Positions 17,022 through 26,266 of a stretch of 64,000 bases of DNA are shown here, one piece after another. How positions within the stretch are numbered: the first letter of the stretch is position 1; every line of letters begins with the position of its first letter. Location of the stretch: assembly GCA_046330315.1 (NCBI GenBank), contig JAXLSZ010000004.1, positions 528,868-592,867 on the forward strand. The letters are read 5' to 3'. Below the pieces are notes generated by a model. That model saw nothing but the letters and a program-made list of their open reading frames with translations. It searched no databases and was not told the origin of the DNA. The position numbers were made by a program, and so were the translations under genes. The DNA is from JAXLSZ01 sp046330315. GTDB lineage: Bacteria > Actinomycetota > Thermoleophilia > Solirubrobacterales > 70-9.

Positions 17022-19125
17022 CCCGTGAGAGCGAGCAGACGACCAGAAAGCAGCGGATCGACCCGAAACTCGAAGCAGCGGGGTGGGCGGTCGCCCAGTC
17101 TCGAAAGATGACGCTCGGACAAGCGCTATGGCCCTCAGCGCTGCCGGAGTTTCCTACGCTTGACGGCCCGGCGGACTACGCCCTCTGTGTGGCTCAGCAG
17201 GTACGCGCGGTCGTTGAGGCCAAGAAGCTCAGCGTCGGTCCGCAGGGCGTCCTCACGCAGGCCGAGCGGTACTCGCGCGGGATTCAGCAACAGCCCCGCT
17301 GGCAGGGCGAATACGGGGTCCCCTTCCTCTACTCGAGCAATGGCGAGCAGATCCGGTTCCACGATGTAAGACGGGAGCACAACCGCTCGCGATGGGTCTC
17401 GGGGTTTCATAGCCCGCTGGCGCTCCAGGAGATGCTGGAACGCGACTTTGATGCCGAGATAGCAGCCCTCGATGACCTCGTCCAAAGCGAACGCTTGCGC
17501 CCGTATCAGATCGACGGCAACGCTGCAATCGAGCAGCTGATCAGCGAGGGCAAACGCAAGATGCTGGTGACGATGGCGACCGGGACGGGCAAGACGCTGA
17601 TGACCGTCAACGAGATCTACCGCTTGATGAAGGCGGGTGTCGCACGTCGGGTGTTGTTCCTCGTCGACCGTCGAGCCTTAGCCGCGCAGACCGTGCGCGC
17701 GTTCGCTTCCTACGAGGCCGAGCCGGGGCTGAAGTTCGACAAGATCTACCAGGTCTACTCGCAGCGCTTCCAACGGGGTGACCTCGAGGACGAGCCGTTT
17801 GACCCGACCCTCATGCCGAACTCGTTGCTCACAGAGCCGAAACTCGGCGACACCTTTGTCTACGTGTCGACGATCCAGCGGATGACGATGAACTTGTTTG
17901 GCGGCAGGAAGGCGTTGACCATCGACGGCGAGTCGGTCGACGCTGATGTCGAACAGCTCGATATCCCGATCCATGCCTTTGATCTGATCGTTGCCGATGA
18001 GTGCCATCGCGGCTATTCGGCGCGCGAGCGGGCGATCTGGCGCGAGACGCTGGACTACTTCGACGCCATCAAGATCGGGTTGACCGCCACCCCGGCCGCG
18101 CACACGATGGCCTACTTCGAGAACCTGGCCTACCGGTACGACTACGACACCGCGGTGAAGGACGGCTACCTCGTCGACTACGACGTGGTGCGAGTGCGCT
18201 CCGATGTGCGCATCAACGGCGTCTTCCTCCAAGAAGGGGACCAGATCGACCAGGTCGACCCCGAGACCGGCTCCAAGCAGCTTGATCTACTGGACGACGA
18301 GCGCGCCTTTGACGCCTCGGCGGTCGAGCGCGATATCACGGCACCGGACTCGAATCGGCGCATCCTTACCGAGCTCAAATGCTACGCCGACAGGCATGAG
18401 TCCGAGCACGCCCGGTTCCCTAAGACGCTGATCTTCGCCGCCAACGACCTGCCGCACATCTCGCACGCCGACCAGCTTGTCGAGCAAGCGAGGGAGATCT
18501 TCGGCCAGGGTGATGCGTTTGTCGCCAAGATCACTGGGCGCGTCGACCGTCCATTGCAGCGGATCCGTGAGTTCCGGAACCGCCCCAAGCCCGGCATTGT
18601 CGTTACGGTCGACCTGCTGACGACCGGCGTCGATATTCCTGATCTTGAGTTCCTCGTCTTCCTGCGCCCAGTCAAGTCGCGCATCCTGTTCGAGCAGATG
18701 CTCGGTCGCGGCACGCGCTTGGGCGAGAAGGCGGCCGACAAGGACCGCTTCGTCGTCTTCGACTGCTTCGACGGCACGCTCATCGAGTACTTCGCCGGCA
18801 CGACCGGCATCACCGCCGAGCCAGCCGAGGGCGACGGCAAGAGCCTGGCCCAGATCATCGAGGAGATCTGGCGCAACGAGGACCGCGCCTACAACACCAA
18901 GCGCCTCGTCAGGCGCCTGCGCCGGATCGACAAGAACATGACCGGCGAGGCCCGCGATCTGTTCGCCCGCTTCGTTGACGACGGCGACCTCGGCCACTTC
19001 GCCGAGCAGCTTCCAACCTTGCTCCCTAGCGCGTTCACGCCAACGATGAAGACGCTCCGCGACCCCGATTTCCAGCGATTGCTTGAGGACTACCCACGGC
19101 CGCAGCGCACCTTCATCGTTGCCTC

Positions 19126-20586
19126 GAGGTTGTCCGAAACCTCGTAGAACTTTGAGCGGCGGTCCTCCCGCCCCGTCCGCTGCCGTCGGCAGCGTTCTGG
19201 GCGAGTGAAGTCCATCCGAGACAGGAGGAACCGCCATGAAGAAGGTACCCGCACCGAAGGTCGTCACGGCGACCGAGGCGACGGAGAGCCCGCTCCCACC
19301 GAAGGTCCAGGAGGCGCTCGGTGAGTTGGTCGAGTCGGCGAGAGAGGGCCTGCTGGCGCTGAGCGTCGGCGTCGGGCTCGGCGTCGTGCACGAGCTGATG
19401 GAGGCAGAGGTCGAGGAGGTCGTCGGCCCGAAGGGCAAGCACAACCCCGAGCGGACCGCGAAGCGTCACGGCCACGAGGACGGGTCGATGACGCTGGGTG
19501 GCCGGCGGACCAAGGTGCGCCGGCCGCGGATGCGGAGCGCCGACGATGAGCACGAGCTGGCCGTCAAGACCTACGAGTACTTCGCCGAGCGCGATCCGCT
19601 GACCCGCGCGGTGATGGACCGGATGCTCGCCGGCGTCTCCACGCGCAAGTTCGCCGCAGTCGGCGAGCCGATCGGCGAGGAGCTCGAGGCCTCCTCGACG
19701 GCGAAGACGTCGGTCTCGGAGATGTTCGTCGAGCGCACGCAGACCGCGCTCGAGGAGCTGATAAGCCGCCGCCTCGACGACGTCCGCTTGGCGGTGATGA
19801 TGCTCGACGGCATGGAGATCGCCGAGCGCACCCACGTCGTCGCGCTCGGGATCAGCACCGAGGGCGTGAAGATCCCGCTCGGGCTCTGGGAGGGCTCGAC
19901 CGAGAACGCCACCCTCGCCTGCACGCTGCTCGCCGACCTGGTCGACCGCGGCTTGGACCCCGAGCAGGCGATCCTGTTCGTGATCGACGGCGCCAAGGCG
20001 CTGCGGCGGGCGATCAAGGACGTCTTCGGCGAGCACGCCCTCGTCCACCGCTGCCACCGCCACAAGGAGCGCAACGTCTGCGACCTGCTCCCCGAGTCAG
20101 ACCGCGACAGGGTCCGCGCCGCGTGGTCGCTGAGCGACGCCGAGCTCGCCCGCCAGCGGCTCGAGCTGCTCGCCTCCGGGCTCGACCGCAGCTGGCCCGC
20201 CGCCGGCGCCTCGCTTCGCGAGGGCATGGAGGAGACGCTGACCCTGATGCGGCTCGGGATCTCGGGGCAGCTCGCGAAGACGCTCTGCTCGACGAATCCG
20301 TGCGAGTCGATGATCGAGATCGTCCGCTACACGCAGCGAAACGTGAAGCGCTGGCGCGAGGGCGACATGCGCCGCCGCTGGACCGCCGCCGGCATGCTCG
20401 TCGCCGAGCAGCAGTTCCGGCGGATCATCGGCTACCGCGACCTCGCGACGCTCGTCGTCGCGATCGAGCGGTACGCCATCCTCGCCGCCGCTGAGTCACA
20501 CGAACGTCAGGAGGTCCGCGAGCCCGTTACCGTCTGATCGTCAAGTGGGGATCGCCGCGAAGTTCCACGACGATCCGGACATCCTC
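19126..20586 (+). mobile_element. IS256-family insertion sequence (1461 bp) in hsdR
   Basis: Imperfect terminal inverted repeats were read at both ends. The left end starts GAGGTTGTCCGAAACCTCG and the right end, on the reverse strand, starts GAGGATGTCCGGATCGTCG; they match at 22 of 27 positions. The 8-bp direct duplication GTTGCCTC flanks the element (19118-19125 and 20587-20594). It carries one transposase gene. The length, repeats and duplication all fit the IS256 family. No other copy is seen in the window. Confidence 0.92.
19236..20537 (+). CDS. IS256-family transposase (mutator type)
   Basis: A 433-residue DDE transposase with Asp191 in VMMLDGMEI, Asp251 in FVIDGAKAL and Glu357 in NPCESMIE, plus the LWEGSTENA and HRCHRHKERNV blocks that mark the mutator/IS256 group. 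It is complete and free of frameshifts, so it could still be active. ATG 19236 follows GACAGGAGGAACCGCC, a good ribosome site. It starts 110 bases inside the left inverted repeat. Confidence 0.95.
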   Translation: MKKVPAPKVVTATEATESPLPPKVQEALGELVESAREGLLALSVGVGLGVVHELMEAEVEEVVGPKGKHNPERTAKRHGHEDGSMTLGGRRTKVRRPRMRSADDEHELAVKTYEYFAERDPLTRAVMDRMLAGVSTRKFAAVGEPIGEELEASSTAKTSVSEMFVERTQTALEELISRRLDDVRLAVMMLDGMEIAERTHVVALGISTEGVKIPLGLWEGSTENATLACTLLADLVDRGLDPEQAILFVIDGAKALRRAIKDVFGEHALVHRCHRHKERNVCDLLPESDRDRVRAAWSLSDAELARQRLELLASGLDRSWPAAGASLREGMEETLTLMRLGISGQLAKTLCSTNPCESMIEIVRYTQRNVKRWREGDMRRRWTAAGMLVAEQQFRRIIGYRDLATLVVAIERYAILAAAESHERQEVREPVTV

Positions 20587-21161
20587 GTTGCCTCCCAGGT
20601 CACGGACACCGTCTCATCGGAGTGGCTAATCAAGGGCGCCGACGGCCGCCAGTACAAGCCTGAGGACTATCTCAAGGCGTTCGCCGCCTTCATCCGCGAC
20701 GAGGCCGAGAAGATCGACGCCCTCTCCGTGCTGCTCCAACGGCCCGGTGATTGGAAGCCCGACGCACTCATCGCCCTGCGTGACGCGCTGAAGACCGCGC
20801 CCGAGCACTTCACTGAGGCCAACCTGGAGCGCGCCCACCAAGCCACCTACCATAAGGCGCTGGTTGACATCATCTCGATGGTCAAGCACGCCGCTCTCGG
20901 CACGGCACCGCTGTTGACCGCCCAGGAGCGCGTCGAGGCCGCCATGCAGCAGGTCGTCGAAGGCCGCGAGCTCAGCGATGACCAGCGAGCATGGCTGGAC
21001 CGGATCAAGCTGCACCTGATCCAGAACCTCTCGATCGATCGCGAGGACTTCTCGCTCGTACCTGTGCTGTCTGACCACGGCGGCTGGGGCAACGCCAACA
21101 GGACCTTTGACGGCCAGCTCGCCGAGCTGCTGACTGACATGAACCGGGAGCTTGCCGCCGC

Positions 21162-22580
21162 ATGACCGACGTCGTTTCACGCCTCTGGGGCTTCGCCCAC
21201 AACCTGCGCCACGACGGCGTCGATTATGGCGACTACATCGAGCAGATCACCTACCTCTTGTTCCTCAAGATGGCCGACGAGCAGGGCGTCGAGCTGCCCG
21301 AGCAGACCGACTGGCCACACCTGCGTGGCCAGAGCGGCGTCGCCCTCGTCGAGCACTACGAGGACGCCCTACGCACTCTCGGCAAGCAGCAGGGGATGCT
21401 CGGCGACATTTTCGCCGCCAGCCAGAACCGGCTCACCAACCCAGCGACCCTCGCTCAGCTGATCAAGTCCGTCGACGAGACGGAGTGGACCAGCCTCAAG
21501 GTGGACGTCAAAGCCGCCGCGTTCGAGGGGTTGCTGGAAAAGGCCGCCGCCGAGGGCAAGAAGGGCGCCGGCCAGTACTTCACGCCGCGCCCGCTCATCC
21601 AGTCGATGGTCCGGCTCATGCAACCCGACCCACTGGCGTCCAAAGACTTCGCCATCGGTGATCCGGCCTGTGGCACCGGCGGCTTCCTCGTTGCCGCCTA
21701 CGAGTGGCTCAAGGAGCAGACCGGCGGCGCGTTCGATCGCGATACCGCCAAGCGCATTCGCACCAAGACCTATTACGGCCAGGAACTCGTCGCGCGCCCG
21801 CGGCGCCTGGCTTTGATGAACCTCTACCTTCACCAAGTCGAGCCGCACATCACGCTCGGCGATTCGATCTACGAAGCCCCGAGCAGCCAGCGCTTCGACG
21901 TAATCCTGACCAACCCACCCTTCGGCACCAAGGGCTCTGGCCAAGCGCCGGTCCGCGACGACTTCGTCGTTGAGACCGGCAACAAGCAGCTCAACTTCGT
22001 CCAGCACGTCCTTACGCTGCTTAAGCCCGCCGGCCGAGCCGCGATCGTCGTCCCCGACAACGTGCTCTTCGCCGACCAAGCCGGCGAGGTCTTCAAGGTG
22101 CTGATGGAGGACTGCAACGTTCACACCGTCCTGCGCTGCCCGCACGGCACCTTTGCCCCGTACACAGCGGGCACCAAGACCAACGTCATCTTCTTCACCA
22201 AAGGGGAGCCAACCAAGACGCTCTGGCTCTACGACGCCCGCGCCAACGTCCCGACAATCACGAAGAAGGCCCGGCCGCTCACGCCAGCGCACTTCGCCGA
22301 GTTCGAGCACTGCTATGGCAACGAGCCCAACGGCAGGGCCAAGCGGTCCGAGGCCGACTCGCCCGACGACCGCTGGCACTGCTTCAGCCTCGAAGAGATC
22401 ATCGAGCGCGGCTACAAGATCGACAGCTTCAAATGGCTCCGCGACGAGGAACTCGACGGCCCCGACGAGGTCTTCGACCCGGCCGAACTCATCACCGACG
22501 CCATTGCCGAACTCCAAGCGGCAGTCACCGAGCTGCACGAGCTGCAGAAGCTGCTCGACACGGAGGAGACAGCGGCGTGA
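21162..22580 (+). CDS. hsdM: Type I restriction-modification DNA methyltransferase (M subunit)
   Basis: A 472-residue N6-adenine methylase. HsdM_N helices come first (LWGFAHNLRHDGVDYGDYIE), then motif I DPACGTGGF (167-175) for AdoMet binding and motif IV NPPF (251-254) for catalysis. Its ATG overlaps the hsdR stop (ATGA). It pairs with HsdS to methylate both strands of a bipartite site. With hsdR broken, it may persist as an orphan methylase. Confidence 0.95.
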   Translation: MTDVVSRLWGFAHNLRHDGVDYGDYIEQITYLLFLKMADEQGVELPEQTDWPHLRGQSGVALVEHYEDALRTLGKQQGMLGDIFAASQNRLTNPATLAQLIKSVDETEWTSLKVDVKAAAFEGLLEKAAAEGKKGAGQYFTPRPLIQSMVRLMQPDPLASKDFAIGDPACGTGGFLVAAYEWLKEQTGGAFDRDTAKRIRTKTYYGQELVARPRRLALMNLYLHQVEPHITLGDSIYEAPSSQRFDVILTNPPFGTKGSGQAPVRDDFVVETGNKQLNFVQHVLTLLKPAGRAAIVVPDNVLFADQAGEVFKVLMEDCNVHTVLRCPHGTFAPYTAGTKTNVIFFTKGEPTKTLWLYDARANVPTITKKARPLTPAHFAEFEHCYGNEPNGRAKRSEADSPDDRWHCFSLEEIIERGYKIDSFKWLRDEELDGPDEVFDPAELITDAIAELQAAVTELHELQKLLDTEETAA

Positions 22581-23992
22581 GCCTGACAAAGCATCCAGCC
22601 GACATCGTCGCCGAGTCTGGTTCGCCACTCGTCGCGAGCCACTCCGGCTGGACGCGCGTTCCTCTTGGTTCCGTCGCAACCATCCTCAACGGTGCTGCCT
22701 TCAAGTCGAAGCAGTTCTCGGCTGACACCGGCGTCCCGCTCATCCGAATTCGAGACATCGCCAGCCGCGAGACGTCGATGAGATACGTCGGTGAGTACGA
22801 CGAGCGCTACCTCATCAGGCCCGGCGAGCTGCTCATCGGCATGGACGGCGATTTCAATGTTGCGCGCTGGAAGGGTCCCGAGGCCCTTCTGAACCAACGG
22901 GTGTGTCGAATCGCACCCGACACGATGGCGTTGGACCTTGATTTCCTCACACACTTGCTGCCCGGATATCTGCGGGCGATTCACGATGTCACGTCGTCGA
23001 CGACGGTGAAGCACCTGTCCTCCCGAGATATCGGCAACATTCCCATCCCGTTGCCTGCGCTGGCCGAGCAACGACGCATCGCCGCACACCTTGAAGGGAT
23101 CGAGGCACGCCGTAAAGCGGTTGCCGAGCGGCTTCGAGCCACCCGCGCGATCATCGACCGATTCCGTAGCGCTGTGCTCGCGGCCGCGTGCTCGGGCCGA
23201 TTGACGGCCGTTTGGCGAGAGGGGCACGGGGATGCCGTGTCGGACAACCTTGTATCTACTGCGTCACCGCCGGCCTCAGGGGGCGCGGCTGTACCAGCAA
23301 GCTGGGCCATTGCCCGGATCGCGGACATAGGCACCGTCCAGCTCGGCGGCACGCCCTCTCGTAAGCGTCCCGAGTTTTGGGACGGCGATGTCGCTTGGGT
23401 AAGTTCGGGCGAAGTCGCCAACTGCCGCATCTCGTCAACGCGTGAAGCCATTTCGCAGGAAGGGCTTGCCAACAGCAGCGCCAAGCTGTACCCGCCAGGG
23501 ACGGTATTGATCGCGATGATCGGTGAGGGCAAGACACGTGGTCAGGCCGCGATCCTCGACATCGAGGCCGCAACGAACCAGAACGCGGCCGGCATCCTGG
23601 CCGACCGGCAGTTCGTTGATCCGGAGTACCTGTGGCGCTGGGCGGTCGGACAGTACGAAACGACCAGAGCGGCCGGCACAGGAGGGAACCAGCCCGCGCT
23701 CAACAAGCAGCGTGTTGCTGGTCTCATCATCCCAGTGCCGCCTATCGCTGAGCAGGCCGAGATTGTGCGCCGCGCCGCAGCCGGGCTCGCGGTCGCCGAC
23801 CGCCTCGCCGCTCAGATCAAACAGGTTGACGCGACCCTCGATCGCGTTTCGCGTGCCACCCTAGCCAAGGCGTTCCGCGGCGAGCTCGTGCCAACAGAGG
23901 CGTCGCTCGCGGCCGAGGAAGAACGCGACTTCGAGCCCGCCCAGGAGCTGCTCGTACGCGCGCTGGATCGGAAGAAGGCTGGGTCAAGGTGA
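22577..23992 (+). CDS. hsdS: Type I restriction-modification specificity subunit
   Basis: A 471-residue protein with two target-recognition domains, each followed by a conserved helix: PLPALAEQRRIAAHLEGIEA after the first and PVPPIAEQAEIVRRAAAGLA after the second. This is the standard circular arrangement of HsdS. The GTG start overlaps the hsdM stop. The two target-recognition domains differ, so a bipartite asymmetric recognition site is expected. The site itself cannot be read from sequence. Confidence 0.93.
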   Translation: MSLTKHPADIVAESGSPLVASHSGWTRVPLGSVATILNGAAFKSKQFSADTGVPLIRIRDIASRETSMRYVGEYDERYLIRPGELLIGMDGDFNVARWKGPEALLNQRVCRIAPDTMALDLDFLTHLLPGYLRAIHDVTSSTTVKHLSSRDIGNIPIPLPALAEQRRIAAHLEGIEARRKAVAERLRATRAIIDRFRSAVLAAACSGRLTAVWREGHGDAVSDNLVSTASPPASGGAAVPASWAIARIADIGTVQLGGTPSRKRPEFWDGDVAWVSSGEVANCRISSTREAISQEGLANSSAKLYPPGTVLIAMIGEGKTRGQAAILDIEAATNQNAAGILADRQFVDPEYLWRWAVGQYETTRAAGTGGNQPALNKQRVAGLIIPVPPIAEQAEIVRRAAAGLAVADRLAAQIKQVDATLDRVSRATLAKAFRGELVPTEASLAAEEERDFEPAQELLVRALDRKKAGSR

Positions 23993-24276
23993 CGATCGAG
24001 CAGGAAATCGCAACCTGGCCCTCGAGCCGCCCGTCCTGGCAGCAGGCTGTGCTACGCCAGCTCGGCCAGGGGCACGTCTTTGATCAGGCCGAGATCGATG
24101 GCATCCCCGGGTGCTGTGCGGGCCGCCCAGGGGGGCAGGACCCCTCGTGCTGCACGACGCATCAATCCCGTATCCCCTCGACAACCAGAGGGAGCAGTTC
24201 GCGACCGCCGTCCGCAGTGCGTGGCCGGAGGCGAGGTACCGCCTCGCTGGCGGCAGCGGTCCGTCCGGCGTGTAGG
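23989..24276 (+). pseudogene. Remnant joining two gene fragments (ATPase N-terminus and an unknown C-terminus)
   Basis: The first 40 codons (TIEQEIATWPSSRPSWQQAV, then LRQLGQGHVFDQAEIDGI) look like the N-terminus of the AAA ATPases that often follow hsdS. They start at a GTG overlapping the hsdS stop. The frame then turns into Cys/Gly/Arg-rich noise. In another frame a fragment reads LDNQREQFATAVRSAWPEAR and ends at the TAG at 24274, looking like the tail of a different protein. I infer a deletion that fused the start of one gene to the end of another. The original products are uncertain. Confidence 0.5.
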
Positions 24277-24337
24277 CGAACATGTGTTCGATTGCGGCTG
24301 GCAGGTGCGCCGCGCCCGTCATCGAAGCGAAACCGAC

Positions 24338-25066
24338 ATGGCTGACAAGAGCGCGATCGAATGGACCGAGGCGACCTGGAACCCGGTCACGGGCTGCGAT
24401 GAGGTCTCGCCCGGCTGCGCGCATTGCTACGCCAAGACGTTCGCTGAGCGATTTCGCGGCGTTCCTGCCCACCCGTACGAGCAGGGATTCGACCTGCGGC
24501 TGTGGCCGCGGCGATTGGCGCAGCCGCTGAAGTGGGCACGGCCGCGCATGATCTTCGTCAACTCGATGAGCGACCTCTTCCACGAGGACATCCCGGTCGA
24601 ATACATCGAACGGGTCTTCGATGTAATGGGCCGGGCCGAGCACCACACCTTCCAGATCCTCACCAAACGCCACGAGCGACTGGCCGCACTCGCTCCGCAG
24701 CTCACCTGGCATCCGAACGTCTGGATAGGCGTCTCGATTGAGAACCGCCGGTTCGCCAAGCGCGCCGACTACCTGCGCGAAGTCGATGCCGCCGTCCGGT
24801 TCATCTCAGCCGAGCCGCTGCTTGGGCCGCTGGACGCGCTCGGCCTCTCAGATATCGACTGGCTGATCGCAGGCGGCGAGTCCGGCCCCAAGCATCGCCC
24901 GGTCAAGCTCGAGTGGGTGCGCGACCTTCGCGACCGCTGCATCGACGAAGGCGTGGCCTACTTCTTCAAGCAGTGGGGCGGGCATCGGCCCAAGTCGGGC
25001 GGACGCCTGCTCGATGGCCGTACATGGGACGAGATGCCGACCGGGCGTGTGCCCCTGGCAATGTGA
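24338..25066 (+). CDS. DUF5131 (phage Gp37/Gp68) family protein with three-Cys motif
   Basis: A 242-residue protein. The N-terminus has SAIEWTEATWNPVTGCDEVS and a three-cysteine motif, Cys20-x6-Cys27-x2-Cys30, as in a metal or iron-sulfur site. Conserved blocks follow: MIFVNSMSDLFHED, FQILTKRH, WIGVSIEN, FISAEPLLGPLD and IAGGESGP. These define the Gp37/Gp68 family, which is radical-SAM-like in pattern. The biochemical role is not established to my knowledge. Its stop overlaps the GTG of tcmP, the usual partner. Confidence 0.85.
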   Translation: MADKSAIEWTEATWNPVTGCDEVSPGCAHCYAKTFAERFRGVPAHPYEQGFDLRLWPRRLAQPLKWARPRMIFVNSMSDLFHEDIPVEYIERVFDVMGRAEHHTFQILTKRHERLAALAPQLTWHPNVWIGVSIENRRFAKRADYLREVDAAVRFISAEPLLGPLDALGLSDIDWLIAGGESGPKHRPVKLEWVRDLRDRCIDEGVAYFFKQWGGHRPKSGGRLLDGRTWDEMPTGRVPLAM

Positions 25067-26031
25067 GCCCGCCGGCAAGCCGCTCCTGGGGCTTCTGGAC
25101 GGAGGCCAAGCTCGCGATCCTGCGCAGCTACCTACCTTCGTTTCTGCGTGCCTCGAAGGGCAGGGCCACCGAGTTCGTCTACCTCGACGCATTCGCCGGC
25201 GAGGGACACGGGACCAGCCGACTCACCGGCGAGGCGTTCCCGGGATCCGCCCGCATCGCGCTCGACGTCGATGTAGCCGGCGGCTTCACGAAGTTGCGCT
25301 TCTTCGAGCAGGCAAACAAGGCTGCCGAACTCGAGCAGCGACTGCGCGCCGACTACCCAGGGCGCGACATCAAGGTCTACGGCGGCGACTGCAACCAGAC
25401 GATTGCGACGGCGCTGGCCGAGCTTCACCCCATTCGCTGGGCGCCGACATTCGCGTTCATAGACCCCGACGGAATGGAGCTGGCGTGGGACACGCTGAAG
25501 CAGCTCGCCGCCCACAAACTCGGATACAAAAAGCCCGGTTCAGGACCCGAGTACAAGGTCGAGCTTTGGCTGCTGTTTCCGACCCAGGGATTGATCCGCA
25601 TGCTCGCTCTCGACGACGAGAGGCTTCTGCCGAACCATGAGAGCGCCGCGACGCGCTTGTTTGGCACCGAGGCCTGGCGCCACGTCTACGCTCGGCGCCG
25701 CGCGGGCCGGCTCGATCCCGCCGAGGCCAAGGAGGAGTACGTCAACCTCATGCGCTGGCGCCTCGTTCACGACCTCGGATATGCCAAGACGCACCCCTTC
25801 GAGTTGAAGAACACTGCTGGCGGCACGATCTACCACATGATCTTTGCCACCGACAATGCCGCAGGCGACAGGATCATGGCCGACATTTACACCGCCGCCG
25901 CTAGGACCATCCCGGCGATGCAACGCGAAGCGCACGACCGCAAGTCCGGCCAGATCCCTTTCGAACTCGACGATCCAGCGGCCGCGGCGACGTACGAACA
26001 TGCGCCGCCATGGGAGCCGGCGACGAGCTGA
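25063..26031 (+). CDS. tcmP: Three-Cys-motif partner protein TcmP
   Basis: A 322-residue protein. EAKLAILRSYLPSFLRASKG, then FVYLDAFAGEGH, RFFEQANKAAELE, YGGDCNQTI and FAFIDPDGMELAWDTLK give a methyltransferase-like Rossmann pattern typical of TcmP. The name comes from its constant pairing with three-Cys-motif DUF5131 proteins, seen here. The GTG start overlaps the DUF5131 stop. The pair sits at the right end of the island. Its function is unknown; a nucleic-acid modification or defence role is a guess from context. Confidence 0.85.
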   Translation: MSPPASRSWGFWTEAKLAILRSYLPSFLRASKGRATEFVYLDAFAGEGHGTSRLTGEAFPGSARIALDVDVAGGFTKLRFFEQANKAAELEQRLRADYPGRDIKVYGGDCNQTIATALAELHPIRWAPTFAFIDPDGMELAWDTLKQLAAHKLGYKKPGSGPEYKVELWLLFPTQGLIRMLALDDERLLPNHESAATRLFGTEAWRHVYARRRAGRLDPAEAKEEYVNLMRWRLVHDLGYAKTHPFELKNTAGGTIYHMIFATDNAAGDRIMADIYTAAARTIPAMQREAHDRKSGQIPFELDDPAAAATYEHAPPWEPATS

Positions 26032-26084
26032 TGCGGGTTTAACGCAGGCCACGCCGCCTGGCGTGCATCGTGTCTCGAGTCCTG

Positions 26085-26109
26085 TGCAAACAAATTGCAA
26101 ACGCACGAT
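26085..26109 (+). repeat. Right inner 25-bp repeat of the island
   Basis: TGCAAACAAATTGCAAACGC followed by ACGAT, matching 11686-11710 at 22 of 25 positions in the same orientation. It lies 111 bases before the right att copy. The gap 26032-26266 holds this repeat and the att copy but no gene. Confidence 0.65.
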
Positions 26110-26220
26110 CCAGGACGAGGCCGGACCGGCCTGGATCGTGCTCCTCGGTGAGCAACTTTGGCCGGCTTGCCAAAGGGGTTCACGGGCATCGCCGGACCCG
26201 TCATCACAACCCGCCCCAAA

Positions 26221-26260
26221 GATGATGTCCGAGGACGCCAAGTTCGCGCTGGGGTTCTGA
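26221..26260 (+). other. attR-like site, copy B of the 40-bp repeat
   Basis: Matches the DUF59 3' end (11594-11633) at 39 of 40 bases; only the C/G in GACGC(C/G)AAG differs. It translates as KMMSEDAKFALGF but no gene body precedes it, so it is a bare copy of the gene end, as expected at the far end of an integrated element. Confidence 0.82.
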
Positions 26261-26266
26261 CCTCAG

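Larger units (their letters stand above)
17018..21165 (+). pseudogene. hsdR: Type I restriction enzyme R subunit, split by an IS256-family element
   Basis: The N-terminal piece (17018-19147, 709 aa as read) has the HsdR nuclease (Asp53; VVEAKK at 65-70), Walker A MATGTGKT (186-193), the DECH box in VADECHRGY, and GLTATP. It runs into the element and stops after RLSETS. The C-terminal piece resumes at 20595 with QVTDTVSSEWL and includes KALVDIISMVKHAA. Removing 19126-20586 and one target copy gives RTFIVAS-QVTDTVSSEW in frame, an 892-aa EcoEI-like protein. The split part holds the C-terminal domain expected to dock HsdR onto the methylase, so cleavage is probably lost. The C-terminal fragment has an in-frame ATG at 20545 inside the element. 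Confidence 0.9.
11594..26260. mobile_element. Integrative island inserted at the 3' end of the DUF59 gene
   Basis: About 14.6 kb bounded by the 40-bp direct repeats. It contains an excisionase-like gene, a truncated recombinase and a tyrosine integrase (14811-16650). The cargo is a PIN-like protein, a REase-fold protein, an hsdRMS operon and a DUF5131-TcmP pair. A second direct repeat sits inside each end (11686-11710 and 26085-26109). No conjugation, replication or phage structural genes are seen, so it looks like a small defence island moved by its own integrase or in trans. Confidence 0.82.

Noticed and set aside
17018..19147. Functional 709-aa HsdR
   Set aside because: The last residues come from the IS sequence and the C-terminal HsdR domain is cut off.
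20545..21165. Independent gene for the HsdR C-terminal part
   Set aside because: Its ATG lies inside the IS element; it is the cut-off tail of hsdR, though re-initiation cannot be ruled out.
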